Positions 18,441-26,803 of a DNA stretch of 64,000 nt are shown piece by piece. The notes under the pieces were generated by a model. It saw only the letters and a program-made list of their open reading frames with translations. It ran no database searches and was not told the origin of the DNA. Position 1 is the stretch's first letter. Each line of letters opens with the position of its first letter. Origin of the DNA: Coprococcus sp. (GTDB lineage: Bacteria > Bacillota > Clostridia > Lachnospirales > Lachnospiraceae); contig JAEDHX010000002.1 in NCBI GenBank assembly GCA_016296785.1, positions 1-64,000 of the forward strand, in the 5' to 3' direction. Both the position numbers and the translations under genes were made by a program.

Positions 18441-19408
18441 TGAAAGATGTGGATACAGCTATGACGATATCAGATTATTTTAGATATATATTTTTCCCAA
18501 ATCTTGGGATTACACTAAAGAATATCGGAGATCATATTTCTATATTTGGATTTGAAATCAAGTTTTATGGAATTGCAATAACGGTTGGATTTATTCTTGC
18601 ATATGTTCTTGTTACAAGAGAAGCAAAAAGAACGAATCAGGATACTGAGATATATCTTGATTTTATGCTTATTTTGGTGATTCCTGTAATATTAGGAGCA
18701 AGACTTTATTATATTCTATTTAGGTTAGATGAATATATTGTTAAGGGTAATCTTAAAGAAACGTTGCTTGGTATGATTAATATACGTAATGGCGGTCTTG
18801 CTATATATGGTGGTGTGATTGCGGGTGTATTAACCGGTATCATTTTCTGTAAGAAAAAGAAGATTAATATATGGCAGCTGGCGGATACTGCTGCGTTCGG
18901 TCTCCTTATCGGACAGATTATTGGCCGTTTTGGTAACTTCTTTAATAGGGAAGCCTTTGGTGAGTACACTAATTCGTTGTTTGCCATGGGTATTCCGCTG
19001 GATTATTATAGAAATGAAGGTTCGATTAACGGTCTTATTGCAGACGGTGTTATATCAGATGCTATGCTAAATAATACTCAGATGATAAATGGTGTTGAAT
19101 GCATAACTGTTCATCCTACTTTTTTATATGAACTTATGTGGAATCTGATGCTTCTTATTTTTCTGTATATCTACAGAAAGCATAAGAAATTTACCGGAGA
19201 ATTTGCACTAATGTATGTTGCAGGATATGGCCTTGGAAGAAGTATAATTGAAGGCTTTAGAACAGATTCACTTATGCTTGGCTCTACCGGAATAAGAATA
19301 TCACAGCTTGTAGGAATAAGCTGTTTTGTTATTGCAGGAGCAGTTCTTATATATAGATATATCAAGCTTGCTAAAGAAAATAAGACCGTGATAACAGAGG
19401 ATAAATAA
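18440..19408 (+). CDS. lgt: Prolipoprotein diacylglyceryl transferase
   Basis: Moves diacylglycerol from phosphatidylglycerol to the lipobox cysteine of prolipoproteins in the membrane. The protein has ~322 aa with seven membrane segments. Landmarks are FYGIAITVGFILAY (H-region of helix 2), GARLYYILF, GGLAIYGGVIAG, the signature GRFGNFFNREAFG, and HPTFLYELMWN near the C-terminal third. A GTG at 18440 overlaps the ychF stop; an ATG at 18461 is an equally possible start giving 315 aa. The overlap suggests cotranscription with ychF. A strong terminator follows. Confidence 0.93.
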   Translation: MKDVDTAMTISDYFRYIFFPNLGITLKNIGDHISIFGFEIKFYGIAITVGFILAYVLVTREAKRTNQDTEIYLDFMLILVIPVILGARLYYILFRLDEYIVKGNLKETLLGMINIRNGGLAIYGGVIAGVLTGIIFCKKKKINIWQLADTAAFGLLIGQIIGRFGNFFNREAFGEYTNSLFAMGIPLDYYRNEGSINGLIADGVISDAMLNNTQMINGVECITVHPTFLYELMWNLMLLIFLYIYRKHKKFTGEFALMYVAGYGLGRSIIEGFRTDSLMLGSTGIRISQLVGISCFVIAGAVLIYRYIKLAKENKTVITEDK

Positions 19409-19428
19409 TAAGTTTTCAGTAATAATGC

Positions 19429-19477
19429 AAAATAGGCATTTGGTAAAAAGTAATTTTTGCCAAATGCCTATTTTTTT
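19429..19477 (+). terminator. Strong terminator after lgt
   Basis: 15-bp perfect stem AAAATAGGCATTTGG / CCAAATGCCTATTTT extended by A/T pairs, followed by TTTTTTT. Confidence 0.88.
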
Positions 19478-19540
19478 GTTCATTTTCTAAAATAGTGGTT
19501 GCATTTTATATGCAATTAGTATAAAATTGGCATATAAGTG

Positions 19541-19574
19541 GTGGAAAAGGGTAACTTAGTGGTAGAAAGTGGAG
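19541..19574 (+). promoter_or_regulatory. MraZ-box repeats (autoregulatory site of the dcw cluster)
   Basis: GTGG-containing direct repeats occur at 19541 (GTGGAAAAGG), 19559 (GTGGTAGAAA) and 19569 (GTGGAGAG), the last two exactly 10 nt apart. Known MraZ operators are closely spaced GTGG-type repeats just ahead of mraZ. A TATAAA at 19520 could be the -10 element immediately upstream. Confidence 0.55.
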
Positions 19575-19602
19575 AGTATACCATAGAAAGTAGGTGGACA
19601 AG

Positions 19603-20049
19603 GTGTCAAAGTGTTTAACAGGTGAATATGAACATAGATTAGATACCAAGGGCAGACTTATTATGCCTGCTAAGCTCAGAGAAGAACTGGGCTGCACCTT
19701 CATGGTTACAAAGGGACTTGACAGCTGCTTATATGTATATCCAAACGAAGAATGGCAGGTTTTCGCGGACAAGCTTAATCAGCTTCCAATGACTAATAAA
19801 TCAGCCAGACAGTTTAAGCGTTTCTTCAACTCAGGAGCAACAAAGTGTGAGGTTGACGGACAGGGAAGAATTCTCATACCTCAGACACTTAGAGAGTTTG
19901 CCGAGATTGATAAGGATGTTGTTATTATCGGTAACGGAGAGAAGGCCGAGATATGGGATAAGGCCAAATGGAGCGAGATTAACAACGAAGAATCACTTAA
20001 TATGGATGAGATTGCGGACAAGCTTGATGAGTTGGATTTCAGAATTTAG
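19603..20049 (+). CDS. mraZ: Transcriptional regulator MraZ
   Basis: A 148-aa AbrB-fold regulator that binds repeats before its own gene and represses the division/cell-wall cluster. It contains two SpoVT/AbrB-like halves: GEYEHRLDTKGRLIMPAKLR (residues ~6-25) and CEVDGQGRILIPQTLREFAEI (~82-102), each with the D-x-K/Q-G-R motif. GTG 19603 is preferred since AGGTGG lies 5 nt upstream; GTG 19594 would overlap that site. First gene of the dcw cluster; 15 nt to rsmH. Confidence 0.93.
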   Translation: MSKCLTGEYEHRLDTKGRLIMPAKLREELGCTFMVTKGLDSCLYVYPNEEWQVFADKLNQLPMTNKSARQFKRFFNSGATKCEVDGQGRILIPQTLREFAEIDKDVVIIGNGEKAEIWDKAKWSEINNEESLNMDEIADKLDELDFRI

Positions 20050-20064
20050 AGATGGTAGTTATAT

Positions 20065-21003
20065 ATGGAATTTAAACATAAATCTGTTTTGTTAGAGGAA
20101 ACAATTGAAAATCTTAATATTAAACCTTCAGGGATTTATGTTGATGGTACCTTAGGCGGAGCCGGTCACTCCTATGAGATATGTAAGAGCTTAGGTGATG
20201 ACGGAAGACTTATTGGTATTGACCAGGATGAGGATGCCATATGTGCAGCATCTGAGAAATTGTCAGAATATAAGGATAAGGTATCAATTGTAAGAGATAA
20301 CTACTGTAATTTTACAAGAATACTAGACGAGCTAAATATATGTTTGGTGGATGGAATACTTCTTGATTTAGGAGTGTCTTCGTATCAGCTCGATAATGCG
20401 GATAGAGGATTCACATACCGGGTTGATGCGCCACTAGACATGAGAATGGACAATCGCAAGGAGATTACAGCAAAGGATATTGTAAATTCTTATGATGAAT
20501 CAGAGCTCTTTAGGATACTAAAAGAGTATGGTGAAGAAAGATATGCGAGAAGTATAGCGTCACACATCGTAAGATACCGAAGCAACAAGGTGATTGAAAC
20601 AACATATGAGCTCAATGATATAATACGAGGTTCCATACCTGCTAAAGCCAGGAATGGACAAGGTCATCCGTCTAAGCAGACCTTTCAGGCCATTAGAATC
20701 GAACTTAATAACGAGCTAGGCGTTCTTAAGGATTCGATTGACAACATGATTGACAGGCTTTCGCCCGGCGGACGATTATGCATTATTACTTTTCATTCGC
20801 TTGAAGATAGAATTGTTAAGAATGCATTTAGAAGAAATGAGAATCCTTGTATTTGCCCACCAAACTTTCCTGTATGCACATGCGGTAAGGTGTCAAAGGG
20901 CAAGGTAATTACAAGAAAACCTATTATTCCTAGTGAAGAAGAGCTTGCTGAGAATTCAAGATCAAAGAGCTCAAAGCTTAGAGTATTTGAGAAAATAAGA
21001 TAG
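20065..21003 (+). CDS. rsmH: 16S rRNA (cytosine1402-N4)-methyltransferase
   Basis: Also called MraW. A 312-aa SAM-dependent enzyme methylating C1402 of 16S rRNA. N-terminal [13 protein letters not shown] and the SAM-binding [17 protein letters not shown] (residues ~22-38) are diagnostic. [13 protein letters not shown] (~95) and [19 protein letters not shown] (~190) are also conserved. A Cys-rich [14 protein letters not shown] segment near residue 272 is usual for the family. Start ATG 20065 has only a weak GGTAG site, consistent with coupling to mraZ. Length is normal. Confidence 0.96.
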   Translation: MEFKHKSVLLEETIENLNIKPSGIYVDGTLGGAGHSYEICKSLGDDGRLIGIDQDEDAICAASEKLSEYKDKVSIVRDNYCNFTRILDELNICLVDGILLDLGVSSYQLDNADRGFTYRVDAPLDMRMDNRKEITAKDIVNSYDESELFRILKEYGEERYARSIASHIVRYRSNKVIETTYELNDIIRGSIPAKARNGQGHPSKQTFQAIRIELNNELGVLKDSIDNMIDRLSPGGRLCIITFHSLEDRIVKNAFRRNENPCICPPNFPVCTCGKVSKGKVITRKPIIPSEEELAENSRSKSSKLRVFEKIR

Positions 21004-21022
21004 AGAGAGGTGTTGTTTTGTT

Positions 21023-21544
21023 ATGGCAGACAACAGAAAGTATTATATAGATGGCAGTACAGTAAGAAAGCTTGATTACTATGCAGCAGAGCCTGCAAGA
21101 AAAGCTATTCCAAATGAGATGCCAAAACCACAGGTAAGGCCAAAGAAGCCTACAGCTAATCCGAATACCAGAACAAAGACAAAGACCAGTACAGCTAAGA
21201 GAATAAAGGATAGAAGATGGGTTGATGACCTTAAGCATGGATTTGGCATGATATGTGCAGCAGCAGTAGTTGTATGTATGTGTTTTTACATATTAAAGCT
21301 TAGCGCTGATGTTAAGGATGGCAAGAACAAGATAGCAAATCTTAGAACACAGCTAAACGCACAGTTAGATGAGAATGCTGAATACAGCTCCGGACTTGAT
21401 TCGATGGTTAATCTGGAAGAAATATATAATATTGCAACAAATGAGCTGGGTATGGTATATTCAGAACCGGGTCAGACAGTATATTATTCGCAGAGTAATG
21501 ATGACTATGTTGTGCAATACAAGGATGTTCCTGAGGCTAAGTAG
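21023..21544 (+). CDS. ftsL: FtsL/DivIC-like septum protein
   Basis: A 173-aa bitopic protein. The ~75-residue basic cytoplasmic N-terminus is rich in Lys/Pro/Thr. A membrane helix spans residues ~75-93 (GMICAAAVVVCMCFYILKL), and an external coiled coil follows (~95-130: NKIANLRTQLNAQLDEN). The region after it, EIYNIATNELGMVYSEPGQT, is typical of FtsL. Its position between rsmH and a class B penicillin-binding protein is the canonical ftsL slot. FtsL bridges divisome subcomplexes (FtsB/DivIC, DivIB). AGAGAGG precedes the ATG. The last codons form one arm of a hairpin terminator. Confidence 0.85.
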   Translation: MADNRKYYIDGSTVRKLDYYAAEPARKAIPNEMPKPQVRPKKPTANPNTRTKTKTSTAKRIKDRRWVDDLKHGFGMICAAAVVVCMCFYILKLSADVKDGKNKIANLRTQLNAQLDENAEYSSGLDSMVNLEEIYNIATNELGMVYSEPGQTVYYSQSNDDYVVQYKDVPEAK

Positions 21545-21560
21545 GTCTCAGGAAATTTTT
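21528..21560 (+). terminator. Intra-cluster hairpin terminator at the end of ftsL
   Basis: Perfect 8-bp stem TTCCTGAG / CTCAGGAA, loop 11 nt, then ATTTTTGT. The left arm is inside the last ftsL codons. Confidence 0.6.
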
Positions 21561-21561
21561 G

Positions 21562-21570
21562 TGTTATAAT
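21562..21570 (+). promoter_or_regulatory. Internal promoter ahead of the first PBP gene
   Basis: Extended -10 element TGT-TATAAT right after the ftsL hairpin, 52 nt before the PBP start. No good -35 is seen, as is common for extended -10 promoters. Confidence 0.4.
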
Positions 21571-21621
21571 ATATAGAATTTATCAGGAATTACAGATGTA
21601 TTATAGAATAGGAGAAGGATA

Positions 21622-23862
21622 ATGTCTAAACGAGCAAAAAAGTTTTTATCAAGTATGCAGAAGAAATTATCTATAATAGTTATAGCTACAATAGTATTAT
21701 TTGTAGGATTGTCAATTAGAGTAATATACCTTGGAATTGTCAGGGGAGAGGAGTATTCTGAGGAGGTTTTATCACAGAAAAAATATGATAGCATTGATAT
21801 TCCTTATGAACGTGGCGAAATCGTAGATAGAAATGGAAATGTACTTGCGACAAGTGAAAAGGTTTATAATATCATACTTGAGCCAAAGAATATCCTTAGT
21901 AAGGAAAAAAGCAGAGAAGCAACACAAAAGGCAGTAGAAAAGTACTTCAATATATCAAAAGAGGATTTTGATAAATGTATGGAGGACAACGATTCCTTTT
22001 ATAAAATTGCAGCTAAGGGACGAACATATTCAGAAGTAAAGGAATTCAAGGAGTATTGTAATAGCAGCGATGGAAAAGATATTATTGGCGTGCGCTTTGA
22101 GGAGGAATATAAGAGAAGATATCCGAATGGTAATCTTGCCTGCCATATCTTAGGATATACCTCAAGTGGTAATGTAGGACAAGGTGGTATCGAGGGCTAC
22201 TATAACAGCTATTTAAATGGTACTAATGGCAAGACCTATGGCTATCTTACAAATGACAACACAGTTGAATCAGTAACTGTTCCTGCAGTTAATGGTAATA
22301 CTGTTGTATCTACAATAGATATCAATATTCAGAAGATGCTCGAGGACAATATTGCTGAGTATATGGAGACAACAGGGGCTAATAAGATTGGAATAGTTGC
22401 TATGAATCCTAATACGGGAGAGGTACTTGGAATGAGCAGCTCATATAGCTACAATCCTAATTCTCCTATGGATATTACAGCGCTTAGAAAAATGAATGTT
22501 ACCATTACCAAGGAGGTTAAGAAATATTTTGACGAATATGGTAATGAGGTTATTGAGGAGATAGATAATACTACCGAGGAGAATACTACAGAAGGAGATC
22601 AGACAGGAGATTCGACAAGTGACGACAATGACGATGATACTTCTGACGATACTTCACAGGAGATAACAACAGAAATCACAACTGAGAAGGTTGAGTATGA
22701 TTTTGCTGAGATGGATGATGCGGAGTTTAATGCAACAATAACAAGCTTTACAAATGAACAGCTATATGAGGCTCTTAATAGTGTCTGGAGAAATTTCTGT
22801 ATAAGCGATTCATATGAGCCGGGGTCAACATTTAAGCCTATCACAGTTGCAGGTGCATTAGAGGATGGGATTGTAGAAGATGGTGATACCTTCATGTGTG
22901 ATGGCTATGAAATAGTAGTTGATGGAGGAAGTCCGATATATTGCCATAATGTTGCAGGTGATGGACTTATTACATTAAAACAATCAGTTGAGCAATCCTG
23001 TAATGATGCAATGATGGCAATTTCTAAGAAGGAAGGACCTAAGATATTTGACAAGTATCAGAGAATATTCAATATTGGTTCAACAACAGGGATTGATTTG
23101 TCAGGAGAAGCAGCAGGAATAAAATACGATGAAGACACACTTAATCCTACAGAGCTTGCAACCTCGTCATTTGGACAGGGTGTAAATGTTACCATGATTC
23201 AGATGGCGGCAGCATTTTCATCAATTGTAAATGGTGGTAATTATTATACACCACATGTTGTTAAGCAGATATTAGATGACGGCGGAAGTATAATTGAGGA
23301 GATAGAACCTGAGTTATTGAGAAAGACTATTTCTAAGGAGAACTCAGATCTTATGCGCTCATATCTTTTAGGAGTAGTTGAAAATGGTACAGGTGGACGT
23401 GCGGCAGTAGAGGGTTATACAATAGGTGGTAAGACAGGAACTGCTGAGAAACTTCCTAGAAGTAACGGCAAATATATTCTGTCATTTATTGGATGCTCTC
23501 CAATTGAGAATCCTCAAATTGTTGTATATGTAGTAGTAGATGAGCCGAATGTAGCAGACCAGTCATCCTCAGGTGCAGGCGCTTTATTGTTCCATGCCGT
23601 TATGGAGGATTTACTTCCTTACATGAATGTTTATCAGAGCAATACATCAAATACTACTAATACAAGTAGTGACGAGCCGGTAGGCTCTGTATTTGGTGAC
23701 GGAGATGATACTGTAGATGAAGGCACAACAGAGACTATTGATGAAGACACAACAGAGAATATTGATGAAGATACAACAGAGACTATTGATGAAGATACAA
23801 CAGAGGCTGTTGACGAAGATAAAACACAGGCAGATACAGATGAATCATATCCTGAGGAATAA
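21622..23862 (+). CDS. Class B penicillin-binding protein (FtsI/PBP2B/SpoVD type)
   Basis: A 746-aa D,D-transpeptidase for septal wall or spore cortex. One N-terminal membrane helix (residues ~17-38), then the dimerisation domain starting YERGEIVDRNGNVLAT. Transpeptidase motifs: SxxK in YEPGSTFKPI (~395), SxN in SVEQSCNDAMM (~455), KTG in GGKTGTAEK (~603). Between the GEVLGMSS motif and the catalytic serine there is an unusual ~80-residue Asp/Thr/Glu-rich insertion (~22490-22730). The C-terminus has ~90 acidic/Thr residues with a 24-nt tandem repeat instead of PASTA domains. AGGAGAAGG precedes the ATG. Division versus sporulation role cannot be told apart here. Confidence 0.9.
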   Translation: MSKRAKKFLSSMQKKLSIIVIATIVLFVGLSIRVIYLGIVRGEEYSEEVLSQKKYDSIDIPYERGEIVDRNGNVLATSEKVYNIILEPKNILSKEKSREATQKAVEKYFNISKEDFDKCMEDNDSFYKIAAKGRTYSEVKEFKEYCNSSDGKDIIGVRFEEEYKRRYPNGNLACHILGYTSSGNVGQGGIEGYYNSYLNGTNGKTYGYLTNDNTVESVTVPAVNGNTVVSTIDINIQKMLEDNIAEYMETTGANKIGIVAMNPNTGEVLGMSSSYSYNPNSPMDITALRKMNVTITKEVKKYFDEYGNEVIEEIDNTTEENTTEGDQTGDSTSDDNDDDTSDDTSQEITTEITTEKVEYDFAEMDDAEFNATITSFTNEQLYEALNSVWRNFCISDSYEPGSTFKPITVAGALEDGIVEDGDTFMCDGYEIVVDGGSPIYCHNVAGDGLITLKQSVEQSCNDAMMAISKKEGPKIFDKYQRIFNIGSTTGIDLSGEAAGIKYDEDTLNPTELATSSFGQGVNVTMIQMAAAFSSIVNGGNYYTPHVVKQILDDGGSIIEEIEPELLRKTISKENSDLMRSYLLGVVENGTGGRAAVEGYTIGGKTGTAEKLPRSNGKYILSFIGCSPIENPQIVVYVVVDEPNVADQSSSGAGALLFHAVMEDLLPYMNVYQSNTSNTTNTSSDEPVGSVFGDGDDTVDEGTTETIDEDTTENIDEDTTETIDEDTTEAVDEDKTQADTDESYPEE
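23716..23835 (+). repeat. 24-nt coding tandem repeat in the PBP tail
   Basis: Four units and a degenerate fifth of GATGAAGACACAACAGAGAC + TATT, encoding (D-E-D-T-T-E-x-I/V). Units start at 23716, 23740, 23764, 23788 and 23812. Slippage-prone, so tail length may vary between strains. Confidence 0.85.
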
Positions 23863-24018
23863 TATTTGGCAGATGAAGATGAGTCGCATTCCGAGAGATA
23901 AATAAAGTGATATAATAAGCAGTTATTAATTAATTATAACAGCTTCTGTGTAAATAGAATCAGAATATATCAGAGATAATAGTAATAAGATATATAGATA
24001 TCATATAAAGGACAATGG

Positions 24019-25764
24019 ATGAAACTGTATAGTTATAATAGGAGAAGAATCTATATTGTTTTTATATGCATACTTATTGCAGGGATAATCCTGTCAGGCA
24101 GACTATTTTACCTCATGATATATAAATCTGAACACTATAGCATGCTTGCAGATTCTCTTCATGAAAGAGAGAGAAGCATAAAGGCTCCAAGAGGACGAAT
24201 ATATGACAGGAATGGAAATGTTTTAGCAGATAATAAGGCAGTATGTTCTATTTCGGTTATTCACAGTCAGATAACAGATGAAGAGCTTGTAATATCGTCA
24301 CTTGTTTCACATCTTGATATAGATGAGGAGATAATAAGAAAGAAGGTTAATAAGAATTCCTCAAGGGAAATCATAGCTGTAAATGTAGATAAGACTACTG
24401 CTGATATGATAAGAGAGCTCGATATTTCCGGAATTAAAGTTGACGAGGATTATAAAAGGTATTATCCTTATGGAAGTCTTGCATCAAAGATACTTGGATT
24501 TACGGGAGCAGATAATCAAGGCATAGTAGGACTTGAGGTAAGCTATGATGATATATTAACAGGTACTCCCGGAAGCATTAATGCTGTAACTGATGCTAAG
24601 GGAATTGAATTAACCGAGTATTCAGAAACAAGAATAGATCCAATACCCGGTAATGATTTAGTTACTACGATTGATTTGAATATACAACGATATGCTACTA
24701 TGGCTGCATTAAAGGTTATGGAAGAAAAAAATGCAAATCGCGTTTGTATTATTTTAATGAATCCTTCAAATGGCGAGATATATGCCATGGTAGATGTTCC
24801 TGATTATGATTTAAACAATCCATTTGAACTTAACTATGAAGCTGAGCTTACGAAGGATAACCAGATGGATTTGCTTAATAAGATGTGGCGAAATTTTAAT
24901 ATAAATGACACCTATGAGCCGGGTTCCACATCGAAGATAATTACTTTAACGAGTGCTCTTGAAAGTGGTGCTGTAACAAAGAGTGATACCTTTTATTGCC
25001 CCGGATACAAGCTCATTGAGGATAGGCGGATAAGGTGTCATAAAACTACAGGACATGGTTCCGAGGATTTGGTACATGCGCTTATGAATTCCTGCAATCC
25101 GGCTTTTATGGAGATAGGGGAGCGCACAGGTGCCGCTACATTATATAAATACTATGAAAAGCTTGGTTTATTCGATAAAACCGGTATTGATCTTCCGGGA
25201 GAAGGTAGTTCGATTATGCATAAGCTGTCAGATGTAGGCCCTGTTGAGCTTGCAACAATGTCTTTTGGCCAATCCTTTCAGATTACGCCAATACAATTCA
25301 TTACAGCAGTTTCTGCAGTGGTAAATGGAGGCAACAAGGTTACGCCTCATATTGGATTGAGTTATATTGACAGTAAGACAAAGGTCCGAACTGATATAGA
25401 ATATCCTATAACTAATAATGTAATAGAAGCAGATACATCATATGAAGTAAGGCAGATGCTTGAAGCTGTAGTTTCAGAAGGTTCCGGAAGTAAGGCAGCT
25501 ATTAAAGGATATCGAATAGGCGGCAAGACGGCAACGAGTGAGAAGCTTCCTCGTGGAACAGGGAGATACATATCCTCGTTTATTGGATTTGCTCCTGCTG
25601 ATAATCCGCAGGTGATAGGTATTATTCTAATTGATGAACCGGAGGGAGTATATTACGGCGGTACAATAGCCGCACCGGTAATGAGAGATATATTTGAGAA
25701 TATTTTGCCTTATCTTGGGATTGAGCCTGCCGAGGAAGAACAGACAGACATAGATAATGATTAG
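24019..25764 (+). CDS. Second class B penicillin-binding protein (SpoVD/FtsI-like)
   Basis: A 581-aa paralogue of the preceding protein. Membrane helix at residues ~11-33; dimerisation domain from APRGRIYDRNGNVLAD. Catalytic motifs: SxxK in YEPGSTSKIITL (~297) and SxN in LMNSCNPAF (~357). The third motif reads GGKTATSEK, i.e. KTA in place of the usual KTG. It has no PASTA domain and no long tail; it ends EEEQTDIDND. AAAGGACA precedes the ATG. It lies between the first PBP and mraY, the usual slot of spoVD in spore formers, so a cortex role is plausible. Confidence 0.88.
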   Translation: MKLYSYNRRRIYIVFICILIAGIILSGRLFYLMIYKSEHYSMLADSLHERERSIKAPRGRIYDRNGNVLADNKAVCSISVIHSQITDEELVISSLVSHLDIDEEIIRKKVNKNSSREIIAVNVDKTTADMIRELDISGIKVDEDYKRYYPYGSLASKILGFTGADNQGIVGLEVSYDDILTGTPGSINAVTDAKGIELTEYSETRIDPIPGNDLVTTIDLNIQRYATMAALKVMEEKNANRVCIILMNPSNGEIYAMVDVPDYDLNNPFELNYEAELTKDNQMDLLNKMWRNFNINDTYEPGSTSKIITLTSALESGAVTKSDTFYCPGYKLIEDRRIRCHKTTGHGSEDLVHALMNSCNPAFMEIGERTGAATLYKYYEKLGLFDKTGIDLPGEGSSIMHKLSDVGPVELATMSFGQSFQITPIQFITAVSAVVNGGNKVTPHIGLSYIDSKTKVRTDIEYPITNNVIEADTSYEVRQMLEAVVSEGSGSKAAIKGYRIGGKTATSEKLPRGTGRYISSFIGFAPADNPQVIGIILIDEPEGVYYGGTIAAPVMRDIFENILPYLGIEPAEEEQTDIDND

Positions 25765-25824
25765 ATAATAACCTCAAAAGAGGAAATATATATAGCTGCA
25801 TTTATGTGGCGAAGGAGTACAAAA

Positions 25825-26784
25825 ATGAATTTAGATTTTAAAATTATTCTACCAATTATTATTGCTTTTGCAGTAAGTGTTATACTTTGTCCGATTATAA
25901 TACCTTTCTTAAAGAAGTTGAAATTTGGACAGTTTGTAAGAGATGATGGACCTGAATCGCATCTTAAGAAATCAGGAACACCAACAATGGGTGGACTCAT
26001 TATTCTTCTTGCATTTACGATTACAACATTGTTTTATATGAAAGACTATCCTGATGTGCTTCCTGTGCTATTTGTTACATTAGGATTTGGATTAATTGGC
26101 TTTCTTGATGACTATATCAAGGTTGTGATGAAACGTTCGATGGGTCTTAGAGCATGGCAGAAGATGTTAGGACAGATTCTTGTTACAGGAGTATTTGCAT
26201 ACTATATAGAGAAGTATTCGGATATAAATAACGAAATAATTGTGCCATTTATCGGTAAGACAATAGAGCTTAATAAATGGGTATATGTAGCACTCTTATT
26301 CTTTATTGTACTTGGAACAGTAAATGGAGCTAATTTCACAGACGGTCTTGATGGCCTTGCGTCGTCAGTAACTGTTCTTATAGCTACATTTTTTGCAGTT
26401 GTAGCTATTGGAACAGGTTCAGGTCTTGCACCTGTAACATGTGCTGCAATGGGAAGTTTGCTTGGCTTTTTGGTATATAATGTATACCCTGCAAAGGTAT
26501 TTATGGGAGATACGGGCTCCTTGGCTCTTGGCGGATTTGTTGTATCAACAGCATATATGCTTAAGATGCCTATATTCATAATAATAATTGCATTTATATA
26601 TTTTATTGAAGTTTTATCAGTAATAATACAGGTTGTTTCGTTTAAGCTTACCGGAAAGCGCGTTTTTAAGATGGCACCTATTCATCATCATTTTGAGCTC
26701 TGCGGTTGGCCTGAAACAAAGGTTGTAGCAATATTTTCTATTGTTACTGCTATATTATGTGTAATAGGACTTCTTGCAATATAG
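25825..26784 (+). CDS. mraY: Phospho-N-acetylmuramoyl-pentapeptide transferase
   Basis: Makes lipid I by moving phospho-MurNAc-pentapeptide to undecaprenyl phosphate. 319 aa with ten membrane segments. Conserved parts are GTPTMGGLIILL (residues ~51-62), GFLDDYIKV with the Asp pair, GANFTDGLDGLASS, FMGDTGSLALGG and MAPIHHHFELCGW. ATG 25825 is chosen for AAGGAG 7 nt upstream; an ATG 21 nt earlier has no such site. The stop lies 20 nt before murD. Confidence 0.96.
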   Translation: MNLDFKIILPIIIAFAVSVILCPIIIPFLKKLKFGQFVRDDGPESHLKKSGTPTMGGLIILLAFTITTLFYMKDYPDVLPVLFVTLGFGLIGFLDDYIKVVMKRSMGLRAWQKMLGQILVTGVFAYYIEKYSDINNEIIVPFIGKTIELNKWVYVALLFFIVLGTVNGANFTDGLDGLASSVTVLIATFFAVVAIGTGSGLAPVTCAAMGSLLGFLVYNVYPAKVFMGDTGSLALGGFVVSTAYMLKMPIFIIIIAFIYFIEVLSVIIQVVSFKLTGKRVFKMAPIHHHFELCGWPETKVVAIFSIVTAILCVIGLLAI

Positions 26785-26803
26785 TATGGAGGAAACAGAA
26801 CAG

